Assembly (NCBI GenBank): GCA_028287395.1 | Contig: JAQBPR010000093.1 | Location: forward strand, 29,474-93,473 | Direction: 5' to 3' | Source of the DNA: Bacilli bacterium | GTDB taxonomy: Bacteria; Bacillota; Bacilli; Paenibacillales; NBRC-103111 | DNA length: 64,000 nucleotides | Part shown: positions 55,883-64,000 of the stretch, one piece after another | How the letters are laid out: each line of letters begins with the position of its first letter | Position numbering within the stretch: the first letter of the stretch is position 1 | The notes under the pieces: model-generated | What the model saw: only the letters and a program-made list of their open reading frames with translations | Told to the model about the DNA's origin: nothing | Databases searched by the model: none | Translations under genes and position numbers: made by a program

Positions 55883-57511
55883 TTATAAATAAATAATGCT
55901 ATGCATGCCGTTGACGACAAGCGGAAGCTCCAGCAATTGCTTGAGCCAGCCATCTCCGTATTTATTTAGATAGCTTAAAACATTATACACTCTTTCCTGT
56001 GGTTTTTCGAGAGGGAGCAAGGATAACCGAATACGTTCGAGATGGCGAATGGCCGCTTCAAACTGAACTTGATTGGCTTCAACAGAACGGGCCTCTAAAA
56101 ATTCAATTTGCTCGACAATCTTTTGCGCATTCGTATCGCCTAGCTTTTGCAATCCAGGATTGATACTGGCAATGGTTTGTAGTATAGGAGCATATATGTT
56201 TTGAAATTGCTGCTTTACTTCTGCAAAACGCGCAGGCAATCCCAGTTGATCTTGAGCGGTCAGCCAATCTTTTTTCCATTGCTCGAAATGAAAAAAAACA
56301 GTATCCCAAGTTAAGCCGAATTTATCCATTTGTTTCTGAACCGCCCCTTCAACCAACGTAAACTCCATTCTTGGTACAACGATTGGCATTTTCATTCCAA
56401 GCTCTTCAAATGCCAAGCCTGTTAAACCCCAATAAGCGATTTCACCAGGTCCCAAAACAGTCGCCAGCACTGGAAATAAAAAATCCTGCATTAACGGTCG
56501 TGTCATTACATTATTGCTGAAACGCTCTGGCGCGGAAACCGCCCATTCATTCAACTGCTGCTGTGTATAGGTACGCTCTTTTTTCTTATCATGAAAAAGC
56601 TGACCGTCCCACTGCAATAAAACTCGTTCTCCTTGGTCAGTGAAAACAAATAAGTTCACATTATTCGCAGCAAGCTCCGTTTGCGCTTTATAACCAGCTG
56701 CCTCAACTCTATTCCTCCCAGCAAGCAGAGCCTCATTAATATTTTTATGCCGATGGAGCAATAAAGAAAACATCTTGCTTTCCACGCGTCTCATTTCTGG
56801 ATCGTCAGAATCAAGCATCACAAGTCCTTGGTCGCTAAATAGCCATGCCATAATTTGAGCGAAGAAATCAACCAATGTATGCGACTGTTTTCCGATTTGT
56901 GCAAGCTTTTCCATGAGACCCGCTTTAAATTCAGTTTGCATCAAGGAAGCATCCAGCTGCTGCAATGCGCCCTCCCAGCTTTCTATTGTAAGCTGACTTA
57001 CAGAGGTTCGTATTCCAGTGGGATGCTCTATTTTTATTTTGGCAATCTCCAATTGCGGCGTAAGCACATAGGTATGATTAACTTCATCAAAATCATGATC
57101 TTCTCCCGCTAACCAAAAAATCGGAATAACGGAACGACCCAATTTTCGCTCTGCATGTTTTGCCGTTTGAATTAAGGTGATCGCTTTATAAATTACAAGC
57201 AGCGGTCCAGTAAATAAACCTGTTTGTTGTCCGCCAACGACAACTAAAGCAGCGGAATCACGTAAACGAGCAATGTTATCCATCGCTGCTGCGGAGTTTG
57301 CTATCTTTGTATTATATTTCAGCAGCGTTTCCACTAATTCAGCCCGATTTGCATTTGGCCCACTCGCTTGATCTAGCCACTGCGCCCTTTTATACCAAGA
57401 GTCTTCGTTGGAAGGATGATATGTAAAAAAACCGCTTGCGTTTTCTAGCCCCTTACAGTAATCCTCGGCTAAAGCTTGATTTTTAGGCCAAAGATATAGT
57501 TCCGTCCTCAT
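55883..57511 (-). CDS. bshC: Bacillithiol biosynthesis cysteine ligase BshC
   Basis: Adds cysteine to GlcN-malate to form bacillithiol, the major low-molecular-weight thiol of many Firmicutes. 542 aa, the family's usual size. VVGGQQTGLFTGPLLVIYKAIT (about 91-112) and PIFWLAGEDHDFDEVNHTYV (about 128-147) are conserved. It has a strong promoter upstream. In B. subtilis bshC (yllA) lies just before mraZ, so the locus is syntenic with extra genes inserted. Confidence 0.94.
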   Translation of the reverse strand: MRTELYLWPKNQALAEDYCKGLENASGFFTYHPSNEDSWYKRAQWLDQASGPNANRAELVETLLKYNTKIANSAAAMDNIARLRDSAALVVVGGQQTGLFTGPLLVIYKAITLIQTAKHAERKLGRSVIPIFWLAGEDHDFDEVNHTYVLTPQLEIAKIKIEHPTGIRTSVSQLTIESWEGALQQLDASLMQTEFKAGLMEKLAQIGKQSHTLVDFFAQIMAWLFSDQGLVMLDSDDPEMRRVESKMFSLLLHRHKNINEALLAGRNRVEAAGYKAQTELAANNVNLFVFTDQGERVLLQWDGQLFHDKKKERTYTQQQLNEWAVSAPERFSNNVMTRPLMQDFLFPVLATVLGPGEIAYWGLTGLAFEELGMKMPIVVPRMEFTLVEGAVQKQMDKFGLTWDTVFFHFEQWKKDWLTAQDQLGLPARFAEVKQQFQNIYAPILQTIASINPGLQKLGDTNAQKIVEQIEFLEARSVEANQVQFEAAIRHLERIRLSLLPLEKPQERVYNVLSYLNKYGDGWLKQLLELPLVVNGMHSIIYL

Positions 57512-57564
57512 GCTGTTTAACCTCCTTGCACACTCAATTTTTTTTTAAAAAAAGATTCTATTTG

Positions 57565-57593
57565 ATTGTATCTATCTGACTTGCAATAGTCAA
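57565..57593 (-). promoter_or_regulatory. Sigma-A promoter of bshC-ahcY
   Basis: TTGACT (57593-57588), 17-bp spacer, TACAAT (57570-57565). The -35 overlaps the end of the opp terminator T-run. Confidence 0.8.
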
Positions 57594-57621
57594 AAAAAAA
57601 AGCCCAAGAAACATACTGGGC
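57591..57621 (-). terminator. Rho-independent terminator after oppF
   Basis: Minus-strand GCCCAG / TTGGGC around TATGTTTC, followed by ten T. It lies 36 nt past the oppF stop and separates the importer from bshC. Confidence 0.9.
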
Positions 57622-57656
57622 GATTATATGAACTAATTCACATTGTATTCTCTGCT

Positions 57657-58619
57657 TTATTTCCCGTACAGATGACAAGCTGTAAAATGTCCCGGTTCAA
57701 CTTCTTTAAACTGTGGCATCGTTTCTGTGCATTCTGGCATAGCCATCGGACAGCGTGTACGAAAAGGGCAACCGCTAGGCGGGTTCAAAGGGCTAGGCAC
57801 CTCACCTTGCAGAATGACTCTTTCTCTTGTCCGTTGAATCTCAGGATCCGGTATTGGAATTGCAGAAAGCAATGATTGCGTGTAGGGATGAAGCGGCTTA
57901 GCATAAAGCTTCTGAGATGTCGTCACTTCCACGAGCTTTCCCAAATACATGACACCGATTCGATCAGAAATGTGTTTGATCATAGCTAAATCATGCGCAA
58001 TAAATAAATAGGTCAATCCACGTACTTTTTGCAATTTCTTAAATAAATTTACTACCTGGGCTTGAACAGAAACGTCAAGTGCAGAAATCGGTTCATCTGC
58101 AATAATAAACTGCGGCTCGATTGCTAAAGCTCGCGCAATCCCCACGCGCTGTCGTTGACCGCCTGAAAATTCATGCGGAAAGCGATTTGCATGTTCTTCA
58201 TTTAAACCGACATCATTCAGTAATTCACTTACGCGTTCACTGCGTTTTTTACCGGTATAAAGTCCGTGAATATCCATTCCTTCAGCAATAATCTTACCAA
58301 TCGTCATACGAGGGTTTAACGAAGCATATGGATCTTGAAAAACCATCTGCATATTGCGGTTAAACTGTTTGTTTTCTTTCCCTAACAGCTTGTGGATATT
58401 TTGACCGTTGAAAAGCACTTCTCCGCTTGTCGCTTCATATAGACGAATAATCGTTCGCCCTGCTGTAGATTTCCCACATCCGGACTCCCCTACTAAGCCA
58501 AAGGTTTCCCCACGATGGATCGCAAAGGAAAGATCGTCTACAGCCTTCAATACTTTATTTCCACTTAAATGAAAATGCTTCTTTAAGTTTTTCACTTCCA
58601 GAATAGGATGATTAGTCAT
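57657..58619 (-). CDS. Oligopeptide/dipeptide ABC importer ATP-binding protein (OppF-like)
   Basis: Second ATPase of the peptide importer, 320 aa. Walker A is in [16 protein letters not shown] near residues 37-52. The signature FSGGQRQRVGIARAL and Walker B FIIADEPISALD follow. The C-terminal Opp/Dpp domain carries cysteines in SGCPFRTRCPMAMPEC, which may hold a metal cluster. It overlaps the oppD stop by 8 nt. Last gene of the operon, followed by a strong terminator. Confidence 0.93.
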   Translation of the reverse strand: MTNHPILEVKNLKKHFHLSGNKVLKAVDDLSFAIHRGETFGLVGESGCGKSTAGRTIIRLYEATSGEVLFNGQNIHKLLGKENKQFNRNMQMVFQDPYASLNPRMTIGKIIAEGMDIHGLYTGKKRSERVSELLNDVGLNEEHANRFPHEFSGGQRQRVGIARALAIEPQFIIADEPISALDVSVQAQVVNLFKKLQKVRGLTYLFIAHDLAMIKHISDRIGVMYLGKLVEVTTSQKLYAKPLHPYTQSLLSAIPIPDPEIQRTRERVILQGEVPSPLNPPSGCPFRTRCPMAMPECTETMPQFKEVEPGHFTACHLYGK

Positions 58620-59640
58620 ATATGCTTCCCCCTATTTCAACCGGTCGTTCTACCTTTGGCGCATCAGGATGCAGCAGCCAACAAGCAGCACTATGACCTT
58701 CCGACAATTGCATATGCTCAGGGTCTTGCTCTTTGCATATTCGCATGGCATATGGACATCTAGCCGCAAAAGCGCAACCCTTCGGAGGAGCGTACAAATC
58801 GGGAGGTGTCCCAGGAATCGGAACAAGCTCTTTCGTGTTATCGCTATCTAAACGTGGAACAGAACGGAGCAACCCCCAAGTATAAGGATGTCTCGGATTA
58901 TAAAAAATGTCGTTCAATTCACCTTGCTCTACTATTTTTCCAGCGTACATCACGATGACTCGCTGAGCAATCTCGGCAACAACGCCTAGATCGTGCGTAA
59001 TCAAGATAATCGAAGTACCCGTTTTCTGCTGAATTTGGCGAAGTAAATCTAAAATTTGCGCTTGAATGGTTACATCCAAAGCCGTAGTTGGCTCATCGGC
59101 GATCAGCAATTTCGGATTACATGCCAATGCAATGGCGATCATTACTCGTTGGCGCATTCCCCCGGAAAGCTCATGCGGATATTGATAAATACGTTCTTCC
59201 GGATTTGACATACCGACTAACTTTAATATTTCTACAACTCGTTGAAAAGCAGCCTTTTTGTTCATCTGTTGATGCTTGCGAATTCCCTCAGCAATTTGTG
59301 TTCCTATCGTCATCGTCGGATTCAGCGAAGTCATCGGATCTTGGAAGATCATACCCATCTCATTGCCGCGAATTTTTTCCAATTGATTTTCTGAAAGCTT
59401 AGTAATTTCGTGTTTGCCATCAAAAAGTATTGACCCTGACTTAATATAGCTAGGTGGAGTAGGCACTAACCGCATGATGGTTTGTACCGTTACAGATTTC
59501 CCACAGCCTGATTCTCCTACAATCGCCAAAACCTCTCCGCTATTTAACTTAAAGGAGACGCCGCGAACAGCCTGAACTTCTCCTACGTACATCTTAAATG
59601 AAACTTGTAAATTGTCGACTTCAAGAATAGGTTTGCTCAT
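58612..59640 (-). CDS. Oligopeptide/dipeptide ABC importer ATP-binding protein (OppD-like)
   Basis: First ATPase of the importer, 342 aa. Walker [16 protein letters not shown] is near residues 40-54, the signature [15 protein letters not shown] near 155 and Walker [13 protein letters not shown] near 175. The C-terminal peptide-transporter domain has [12 protein letters not shown]. It lies between oppC and oppF. Confidence 0.93.
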   Translation of the reverse strand: MSKPILEVDNLQVSFKMYVGEVQAVRGVSFKLNSGEVLAIVGESGCGKSVTVQTIMRLVPTPPSYIKSGSILFDGKHEITKLSENQLEKIRGNEMGMIFQDPMTSLNPTMTIGTQIAEGIRKHQQMNKKAAFQRVVEILKLVGMSNPEERIYQYPHELSGGMRQRVMIAIALACNPKLLIADEPTTALDVTIQAQILDLLRQIQQKTGTSIILITHDLGVVAEIAQRVIVMYAGKIVEQGELNDIFYNPRHPYTWGLLRSVPRLDSDNTKELVPIPGTPPDLYAPPKGCAFAARCPYAMRICKEQDPEHMQLSEGHSAACWLLHPDAPKVERPVEIGGSIYD

Positions 59641-59653
59641 TCGACTCTCCTCC

Positions 59654-60568
59654 TTATTTTCTCATTTTAGGATCGAGAGCGTCACGCAGGCCGTCTCCCA
59701 AAAGATTAAAGCTTAATAAGATCAAACTAAAAAAAACGGTCGGAAAAAGAAGACGGTGAAGCTCATATCTCATTACGTGAGCACCATCATTTAACAGGTT
59801 CCCCAATGAAGCAAGCGGCGGTTGGATCCCTAATCCGACAAAGCTTAAAAACGCCTCAACAAAAATTGCTGTGGGCACTACAAATGTAATTTGCACAATA
59901 ATGACACCGATAACGTTCGGAAGCAGATGTTTAACAATAATCCGTAAAGGTTTAGCGCCTAATGTACGAGCTGCCAGAATAAATTCCTGCTCTTTTAACA
60001 CTAGAATTTGACCGCGTACTAAACGAGCCATGGTCACCCATCCGGTAATCGCATACGCCAATATGATCGACTTAATCCCAGCACCTAAATACATCATTAA
60101 AAGAATCGACATTAAAATAAAGGGAATAGAATATACAATTTCAATAATACGCTGCATAACTGTATCAACACGTCCGCCATAGTAAGCAGAAATTCCGCCA
60201 TAAATGACCCCGAAGATTAAATCCAACAGCGCTGCAGCAATACCTATGAAAAGTGAGATGCGCGTCCCCCACCAAATGCGAACCCATAAATCGCGACCAA
60301 AATCGTCGGTGCCAAAAAAATGCTGCATGGAAGGCTTAAAATTAATCTGTTGCAAATTTTGTGTATCATAATCATAGCTAGATATAAAAGGAATAATAAT
60401 CGCCAAAACCGTCAAAACGCTTAAAAAAACAAGACCGCCCATAGCCATTTTATTTTTTTTCAAACGTCTCCACGCATCTTGCCAATAGTTTAGAGAAGGT
60501 CGAACGATAGCTTCCATTTCTGTTGATTTTGCAGCTAATTGAAACTTTTCCTTTGCAATGATCTCCAT
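59654..60568 (-). CDS. Peptide ABC importer permease (OppC-like)
   Basis: Inner-membrane subunit, 304 aa. A cytoplasmic N-terminus of about 40 residues is followed by six membrane segments. The EAA loop is in ILAARTLGAKPLRIIVKHLLPN near residue 197. DFGRDLWVRIWWGTRISL near residues 92-109 is the usual OppC signature. It starts 1 nt after the oppB stop region. Confidence 0.92.
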   Translation of the reverse strand: MEIIAKEKFQLAAKSTEMEAIVRPSLNYWQDAWRRLKKNKMAMGGLVFLSVLTVLAIIIPFISSYDYDTQNLQQINFKPSMQHFFGTDDFGRDLWVRIWWGTRISLFIGIAAALLDLIFGVIYGGISAYYGGRVDTVMQRIIEIVYSIPFILMSILLMMYLGAGIKSIILAYAITGWVTMARLVRGQILVLKEQEFILAARTLGAKPLRIIVKHLLPNVIGVIIVQITFVVPTAIFVEAFLSFVGLGIQPPLASLGNLLNDGAHVMRYELHRLLFPTVFFSLILLSFNLLGDGLRDALDPKMRK

Positions 60569-60569
60569 T

Positions 60570-61499
60570 CTACTTCCCCTTTCCTAAGCGTATACGCGGA
60601 TCTATAATGCTATATGCAATATCAGTCATAAACATCGCGATGATCAAAATAGCTGCATAAAAAATGGTTAACCCCATAATCATCGTATAATCGTTTGAAA
60701 CAATGGAAGTAACGAATTGACTACCTAAACCGGGAATAGCAAATATCGTTTCAATAACGAGTGTTCCGGTAATTACATTGACCGCAATAGGTCCTAAAAT
60801 AGTAATGACAGGTAAAATCGCATTTCGGATCATATGGTTCCAAACAACGGATGTTGTTGACAACCCCTTTGATTTTGCCGCTTTAATATAATCTTGATTC
60901 GCTACATCCAGCATAGATGCTCGCATCATACGCGCCAAGATCGCAATAGTGCCCAAAGATAACGCTATTGCAGGCAATATGCGGTGTTCTGGTCCGATCC
61001 ATAAGCCTGTTGGAAGCAGTTTCAACTTTACTCCAATAAAATAGGAAAGTAGCGGCCCGATAACGAAGGATGGAATTGAAATACCAATAAGAGCAATAAA
61101 CATCGCAGAATAATCACCAAATTTATTATGCTTTAATGCAGCGAAGATCCCCAGCATTAAACCAACAAGAACCGCAATAACAAGAGAAATCATTCCTAAT
61201 TCGAATGAAGCGGGGAATCCATGTTTGATTACTCCGACAACAGTTTGAGTCGGGAATTGGTAGGAAATACCCAAATCACCATGAATGACATGGTTCATGT
61301 ACTTCAGGTATTGCTGCCATTCCGGCTTGTCCAGACCGTATTGCACCTTCAATATTTGCAATCTTTCAGGAGCCAGCTTTGCTGCGGCATCGCCGAAAGG
61401 ATCTCCCGGCAAAATTTTCATTAAAACAAAAGTAATTGTAACGATTAACCATAATGTGATGACCATATAAAGAATACGGCGTAAAGTATACCACAGCAC
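60570..61499 (-). CDS. Peptide ABC importer permease (OppB-like)
   Basis: 309 aa from the GTG at 61499 (VLWYTLRRILYMVITLW), preceded by AAAGGGGGTG. Six membrane segments are seen, with the EAA loop in DYIKAAKSKGLSTTSVVWNHMIRN near 205. LPGDPFGDAAA near residue 30 is typical. The longest frame adds 21 residues over the ribosome binding site and is rejected. A hairpin separates it from oppA. Confidence 0.92.
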   Translation of the reverse strand: MLWYTLRRILYMVITLWLIVTITFVLMKILPGDPFGDAAAKLAPERLQILKVQYGLDKPEWQQYLKYMNHVIHGDLGISYQFPTQTVVGVIKHGFPASFELGMISLVIAVLVGLMLGIFAALKHNKFGDYSAMFIALIGISIPSFVIGPLLSYFIGVKLKLLPTGLWIGPEHRILPAIALSLGTIAILARMMRASMLDVANQDYIKAAKSKGLSTTSVVWNHMIRNAILPVITILGPIAVNVITGTLVIETIFAIPGLGSQFVTSIVSNDYTMIMGLTIFYAAILIIAMFMTDIAYSIIDPRIRLGKGK

Positions 61500-61540
61500 A
61501 AAAACACCCCCTTTAAGTTTTGCAGTGGCACTCACATGAA

Positions 61541-61573
61541 AGGAGTCGTTCAAAAACTTCAAGAACGACCCCT
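61541..61573 (-). terminator. Hairpin between oppA and oppB
   Basis: AGGGGTCGTTC and GAACGACTCCT pair (one mismatch) around 11 nt. There is no good T-run. Such hairpins after binding-protein genes usually stabilise or partly terminate the message, so oppA would be made in excess. Confidence 0.55.
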
Positions 61574-61607
61574 ACATGATTTGCCTTCATAATTAAACGG
61601 AATAAAT

Positions 61608-63254
61608 CTAATGTTTAATCGAAGTCCATTTTAATTCAAAGTCAATTCCGTAAGGCGGCAAAATCAAGCCTTGTACTTTCGGTTTAACAAGGAATGGCGA
61701 TGAGCGGAAGTACAATGGAAAAATTGCAGACTCATCCATCAGAATTTTTTCTGCGTCAACTAGCATCTTTGATCGCTTTGCAGTATCGCTCTCTATTTGA
61801 GCAGCTTTCACTAAATCATCATAGCTCTTGTTAGACCAATCTTGGAGATTGAATGGGCCACCCGTTACATACATATCTAGGTACGTCATTGGATCATTAT
61901 AATCCGCTCCCCATAATGTAGAAACAATACTGAAGTCCTTTTTCAATTCACGATCAAGACGATTTTTATGCGGTATAGGCTCGGCAGTGACTTCAACACC
62001 CAAATTAGTTTTCCATTGTGAGACTAAAAACTCTAACAATTTTCTTCCTGTCCCTTGATCATCACCGATAATGCTCAACTTTGGCATTTCTGTGAGCCCA
62101 GCTTCTTTAAGTCCGTCTGCGAGTAAGGTTTTTGCTTTTGCAGCATCGAATGCTATTTCAGTATCCTTCGCTTCAGCTCGGAATTCTTTACCGTTCCCAT
62201 CGAAAGTTTTAGTAGGTACGTATCCCGTTGACGGAACGGAACCATTGAGAAGAACCGTATCTGCTAGGCCTTTACGGTCAATAGCTGATGAGAAAGCTTG
62301 TCGAATCTTCAAATTTTTGAATGCGGGCACTTTGGTCTGTTGAAAATTCAAATAACCAGTTACGAGTTCGTTCTTAATTACCTTATCCGGTTTGCCTTCA
62401 TATTGTTTCATTTGTTCGCCATTAATATCGGCATAATCCGTTGCATCGGTTTCATACAAATTCAAACCTTGCGTCACATCTTTCACAATGTTAACGGTAA
62501 CTTTAGTTAAATTAACATTTTTCGCATCCCAGTACTTATCATTTTTCTCAAGCACTAAAGTTTGCCCATGGTCCCACTTGGTCAGCTTAAACGGTCCTGC
62601 TCCTAATACCTTGTCGGCATCTGCGCCACCTTTATCTCCTTGTGCTTTCACGAATTCTTCTTTTTGCGGGAAGAAACTTTCAAAGGCAAGCTGAGAAGTA
62701 AAGTAAGCTACGGGTCTTTCTAATGTTATAACCAAAGTTTTCTCATCTTTGGCTACAGCGCCTAATGCTTGTTTAGCTTTTTCTACTTCTTCCAGTGTTT
62801 TTGCAGTCGTTATCGCATCTCCGCCTTTGATCCAACCTACCATAAATGCATAAGACGCTTTTGTAGCTGGATCTAAAGTTCTTTGGAAAGAATAAACAAA
62901 ATCCTGTGCTTTCACTGCAGTTCCATCTGCCCACGTAATTCCATCGCGCAGCGTTATTGTGTAAGTCAAACCGTCAGCTGAAATTTTCGGTAATTCTTTG
63001 GCGAGCGCCGGTTGAGGCTTCATATCCTTGTCCAAACGGTACAAGCCTTCACTTATTGCACCTAAAAATGTAAATGCAGCTGCGCTTTCTGCAATCGATA
63101 CATCCAGAGCAGGCGGTTCAGCCCTATAATCCATTGTAAGCACTTGCCCTGCTGATGAACCTACCGATTTACTGCTGTTACTGTTGCAACCGACTAATGC
63201 AGCTCCCACTATTGTAACAATAAGTCCGGTTGTCATTACATTCTTCAGTATCAT
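61608..63254 (-). CDS. Peptide-binding lipoprotein (OppA-like, SBP_bac_5)
   Basis: Surface-anchored substrate-binding protein, 548 aa. The lipobox is AALVGC with Cys at about residue 23, followed by a Ser/Asn linker. The family 5 motif LYRLDKDMKPQPALAKELP is near residues 71-90, and YTITLRDGITWADGTAVKAQDFVYSFQR follows. It loads the OppBCDF transporter. A GCAGGAGG-type ribosome binding site precedes ATG. The promoter upstream is not firmly identified; TATAAT near 63352 has only a poor -35. Confidence 0.93.
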   Translation of the reverse strand: MILKNVMTTGLIVTIVGAALVGCNSNSSKSVGSSAGQVLTMDYRAEPPALDVSIAESAAAFTFLGAISEGLYRLDKDMKPQPALAKELPKISADGLTYTITLRDGITWADGTAVKAQDFVYSFQRTLDPATKASYAFMVGWIKGGDAITTAKTLEEVEKAKQALGAVAKDEKTLVITLERPVAYFTSQLAFESFFPQKEEFVKAQGDKGGADADKVLGAGPFKLTKWDHGQTLVLEKNDKYWDAKNVNLTKVTVNIVKDVTQGLNLYETDATDYADINGEQMKQYEGKPDKVIKNELVTGYLNFQQTKVPAFKNLKIRQAFSSAIDRKGLADTVLLNGSVPSTGYVPTKTFDGNGKEFRAEAKDTEIAFDAAKAKTLLADGLKEAGLTEMPKLSIIGDDQGTGRKLLEFLVSQWKTNLGVEVTAEPIPHKNRLDRELKKDFSIVSTLWGADYNDPMTYLDMYVTGGPFNLQDWSNKSYDDLVKAAQIESDTAKRSKMLVDAEKILMDESAIFPLYFRSSPFLVKPKVQGLILPPYGIDFELKWTSIKH

Positions 63255-63390
63255 AAAATTGCCTCCTGAATAAAGTTTTTGCGTGCAGTAATCTGTTATG
63301 AAAACGCTTCCTTAGTTATATATAACATTAATTTTATTTTTTGAAACATTATACCTTTTAGTTAAGCCAAATGAAGCTTGTTTTGTAATA
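63255..63390 (-). other. Leader region of the opp operon
   Basis: AT-rich stretch after the comFB terminator. A TATAAT lies near 63350 on the minus strand, but the matching -35 (CTTCAT) is poor. A GTTATATATAAC palindrome (63316-63327) may be an operator. No riboswitch was recognised. Confidence 0.4.
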
Positions 63391-63423
63391 CAAAAATCCA
63401 GTACCATTGCGGCACTGGACTTT
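63391..63423 (-). terminator. Rho-independent terminator after the ComFB-like gene
   Basis: Minus-strand GTCCAGTGCC / GGTACTGGAT around GCAAT, then TTTTGTATT. It lies about 60 nt past the stop codon. Confidence 0.8.
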
Positions 63424-63482
63424 ATTATTATTTATTTTATTTGTTATTAAGCGCTGCTCCATTTGGATCTTTTTAAAGTAAT

Positions 63483-63773
63483 TTATTCATTTGTTTCATC
63501 AAATACCGAATTTCGTTTCGAGTTCACGACAATATCTATTGCATTGGCAAGCTCACGATAAACATCCGTTTCCACCTGGGAACGAAGTTGTGTTTTAGCT
63601 AACATTTCACCTTGCGTAGTAGAAACGTATTTTGAAGGCAGCTTATTTAAGGCGATGGCCAAAATATCACTTTGCGCACGCTCATCAACCTCTACCAGGC
63701 TTTCTTGATGCTGCAATAAGTCCTTTAAGCAGTTTTTGACGATTTCCTCCATCAAATTATGTACAGATGCCAT
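63483..63773 (-). CDS. ComFB family protein
   Basis: 96 aa from ATG 63773, with TAGGAGG upstream. The body matches the ComFB fold: NLMEEIVKNCLKDLL, ILAIALNKLPSKYVSTTQGEM and DVYRELANAIDIV. The cysteines found in the middle of many ComFB proteins are replaced (LVEVDERAQSD). B. subtilis comFB belongs to the late competence comF operon, and some members bind cyclic dinucleotides. Here it follows a membrane-protein gene and precedes the opp operon. Confidence 0.75.
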   Translation of the reverse strand: MASVHNLMEEIVKNCLKDLLQHQESLVEVDERAQSDILAIALNKLPSKYVSTTQGEMLAKTQLRSQVETDVYRELANAIDIVVNSKRNSVFDETNE

Positions 63774-63807
63774 GTTCAAACCTCCTACATTTTTGTCGAT
63801 CCTTTGC

Positions 63808-64000
63808 CTAAAACAAACTTATAATCCATAATACTATGTATAAGAAAGATAGTACAACAAATCCGATCCTTGCCATGATTTTTAATATACGCATTACGTT
63901 GACTGTGCCACGAAGGTCGTTCTGTTGTCTGCCAATGAGTCCAGCCGAAAGCAATAAAATAAACAACAAAATCCAAAACCCCAACGAAGAACCAAAGAGC
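63808..64000 (-). CDS. C-terminal part of a small membrane protein, cut by the right edge
   Basis: About 63 residues end at a TAG at 63808-63810. Two hydrophobic helices (GFWILLFILLLSAG and IGFVVLSFLYIVLWIISLF) flank a basic loop (GRQQNDLRG ... MRILKIMAR). This frame, not the overlapping one ending at 63785, has the look of a real membrane protein. It resembles small uncharacterised Bacillales membrane proteins; no family is assigned. Confidence 0.6.
   Translation of the reverse strand, partial: LFGSSLGFWILLFILLLSAGLIGRQQNDLRGTVNVMRILKIMARIGFVVLSFLYIVLWIISLF

Noticed and set aside
63785..63976. A 63-codon frame near the right edge
   Set aside because: A different frame in the same direction, ending at 63808, codes for a membrane protein with clean hydrophobic helices, so this one is a shadow.

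Overview
The window is chromosomal DNA of an endospore-forming Bacillales bacterium, most likely of the Paenibacillaceae. The evidence is the conserved order mraZ - rsmH - ftsL - pbpB - spoVD - mur genes - divIB - ftsA - ftsZ - spoIIGA - sigE - sigG - ylm genes - divIVA - ileS - lspA - rluD - pyr, the sporulation sigma factors, bacillithiol synthesis (bshC), a T-box on ileS and a PyrR attenuator on pyr. Almost every gene is on the minus strand, so biological order runs from high to low coordinates. No IS element, prophage, CRISPR array, rRNA or tRNA gene was seen.

Layout in transcription order. 64000-63480: end of a small membrane protein gene and a ComFB-like gene. 63254-57657: an oppABCDF-type peptide importer. 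57593-54596: bshC and ahcY from a strong sigma-A promoter. 54504-51667: a secreted RCC1/stalk protein and a DUF4349 lipoprotein. 51572-34284: the division and cell wall (dcw) cluster from mraZ to divIB, with a MraZ operator at its head and a terminator at its end. 34054-27861: a self-contained unit with a promoter, a CcpA cre site, a 1991-residue secreted GH87-type glucanase gene and a terminator, lying between divIB and ftsA. 27671-25224: ftsA-ftsZ. 25225-22500: spoIIGA-sigE-sigG. 22412-18365: ylmC, pgeF, yggS, sepF, yggT, ylmH, divIVA. 18359-14925: T-box-controlled ileS and a DUF5665 gene. 14928-14194: a plus-strand DksA/TraR-type gene. 14092-11250: lspA, rluD, dapL. 11204-2335: promoter, PyrR attenuator and pyrR-pyrB-pyrC-carA-carB-pyrF-pyrE, without pyrP, pyrK or pyrD. 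2320-111: an ABC-2 exporter, then the first codons of a gene running off the left edge.

The genes form linked programmes: peptidoglycan precursor synthesis (murE, murF, mraY, murD, murG, murB, murA), septal synthases (pbpB, spoVD, FtsW/SpoVE), Z-ring assembly and placement (ftsZ, ftsA, sepF, divIVA), the sporulation switch (pro-sigma-E, its protease and sigma-G), and UMP synthesis.

The most notable points are (1) a covarying double-hairpin element placed directly before the Shine-Dalgarno sequences of lspA, sigE and murE; (2) the CcpA-controlled glucanase gene inside the division cluster, with eight beta-trefoil-like modules and a recent internal duplication; and (3) regulatory overlaps, namely a MraZ box running into the mraZ ribosome binding site and a Spo0A box inside the ftsZ terminator. 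Several start codons were moved from the longest open frame where a Shine-Dalgarno sequence or known family N-terminus decides; ftsA, divIB, murA, lspA and pyrE appear to use TTG.
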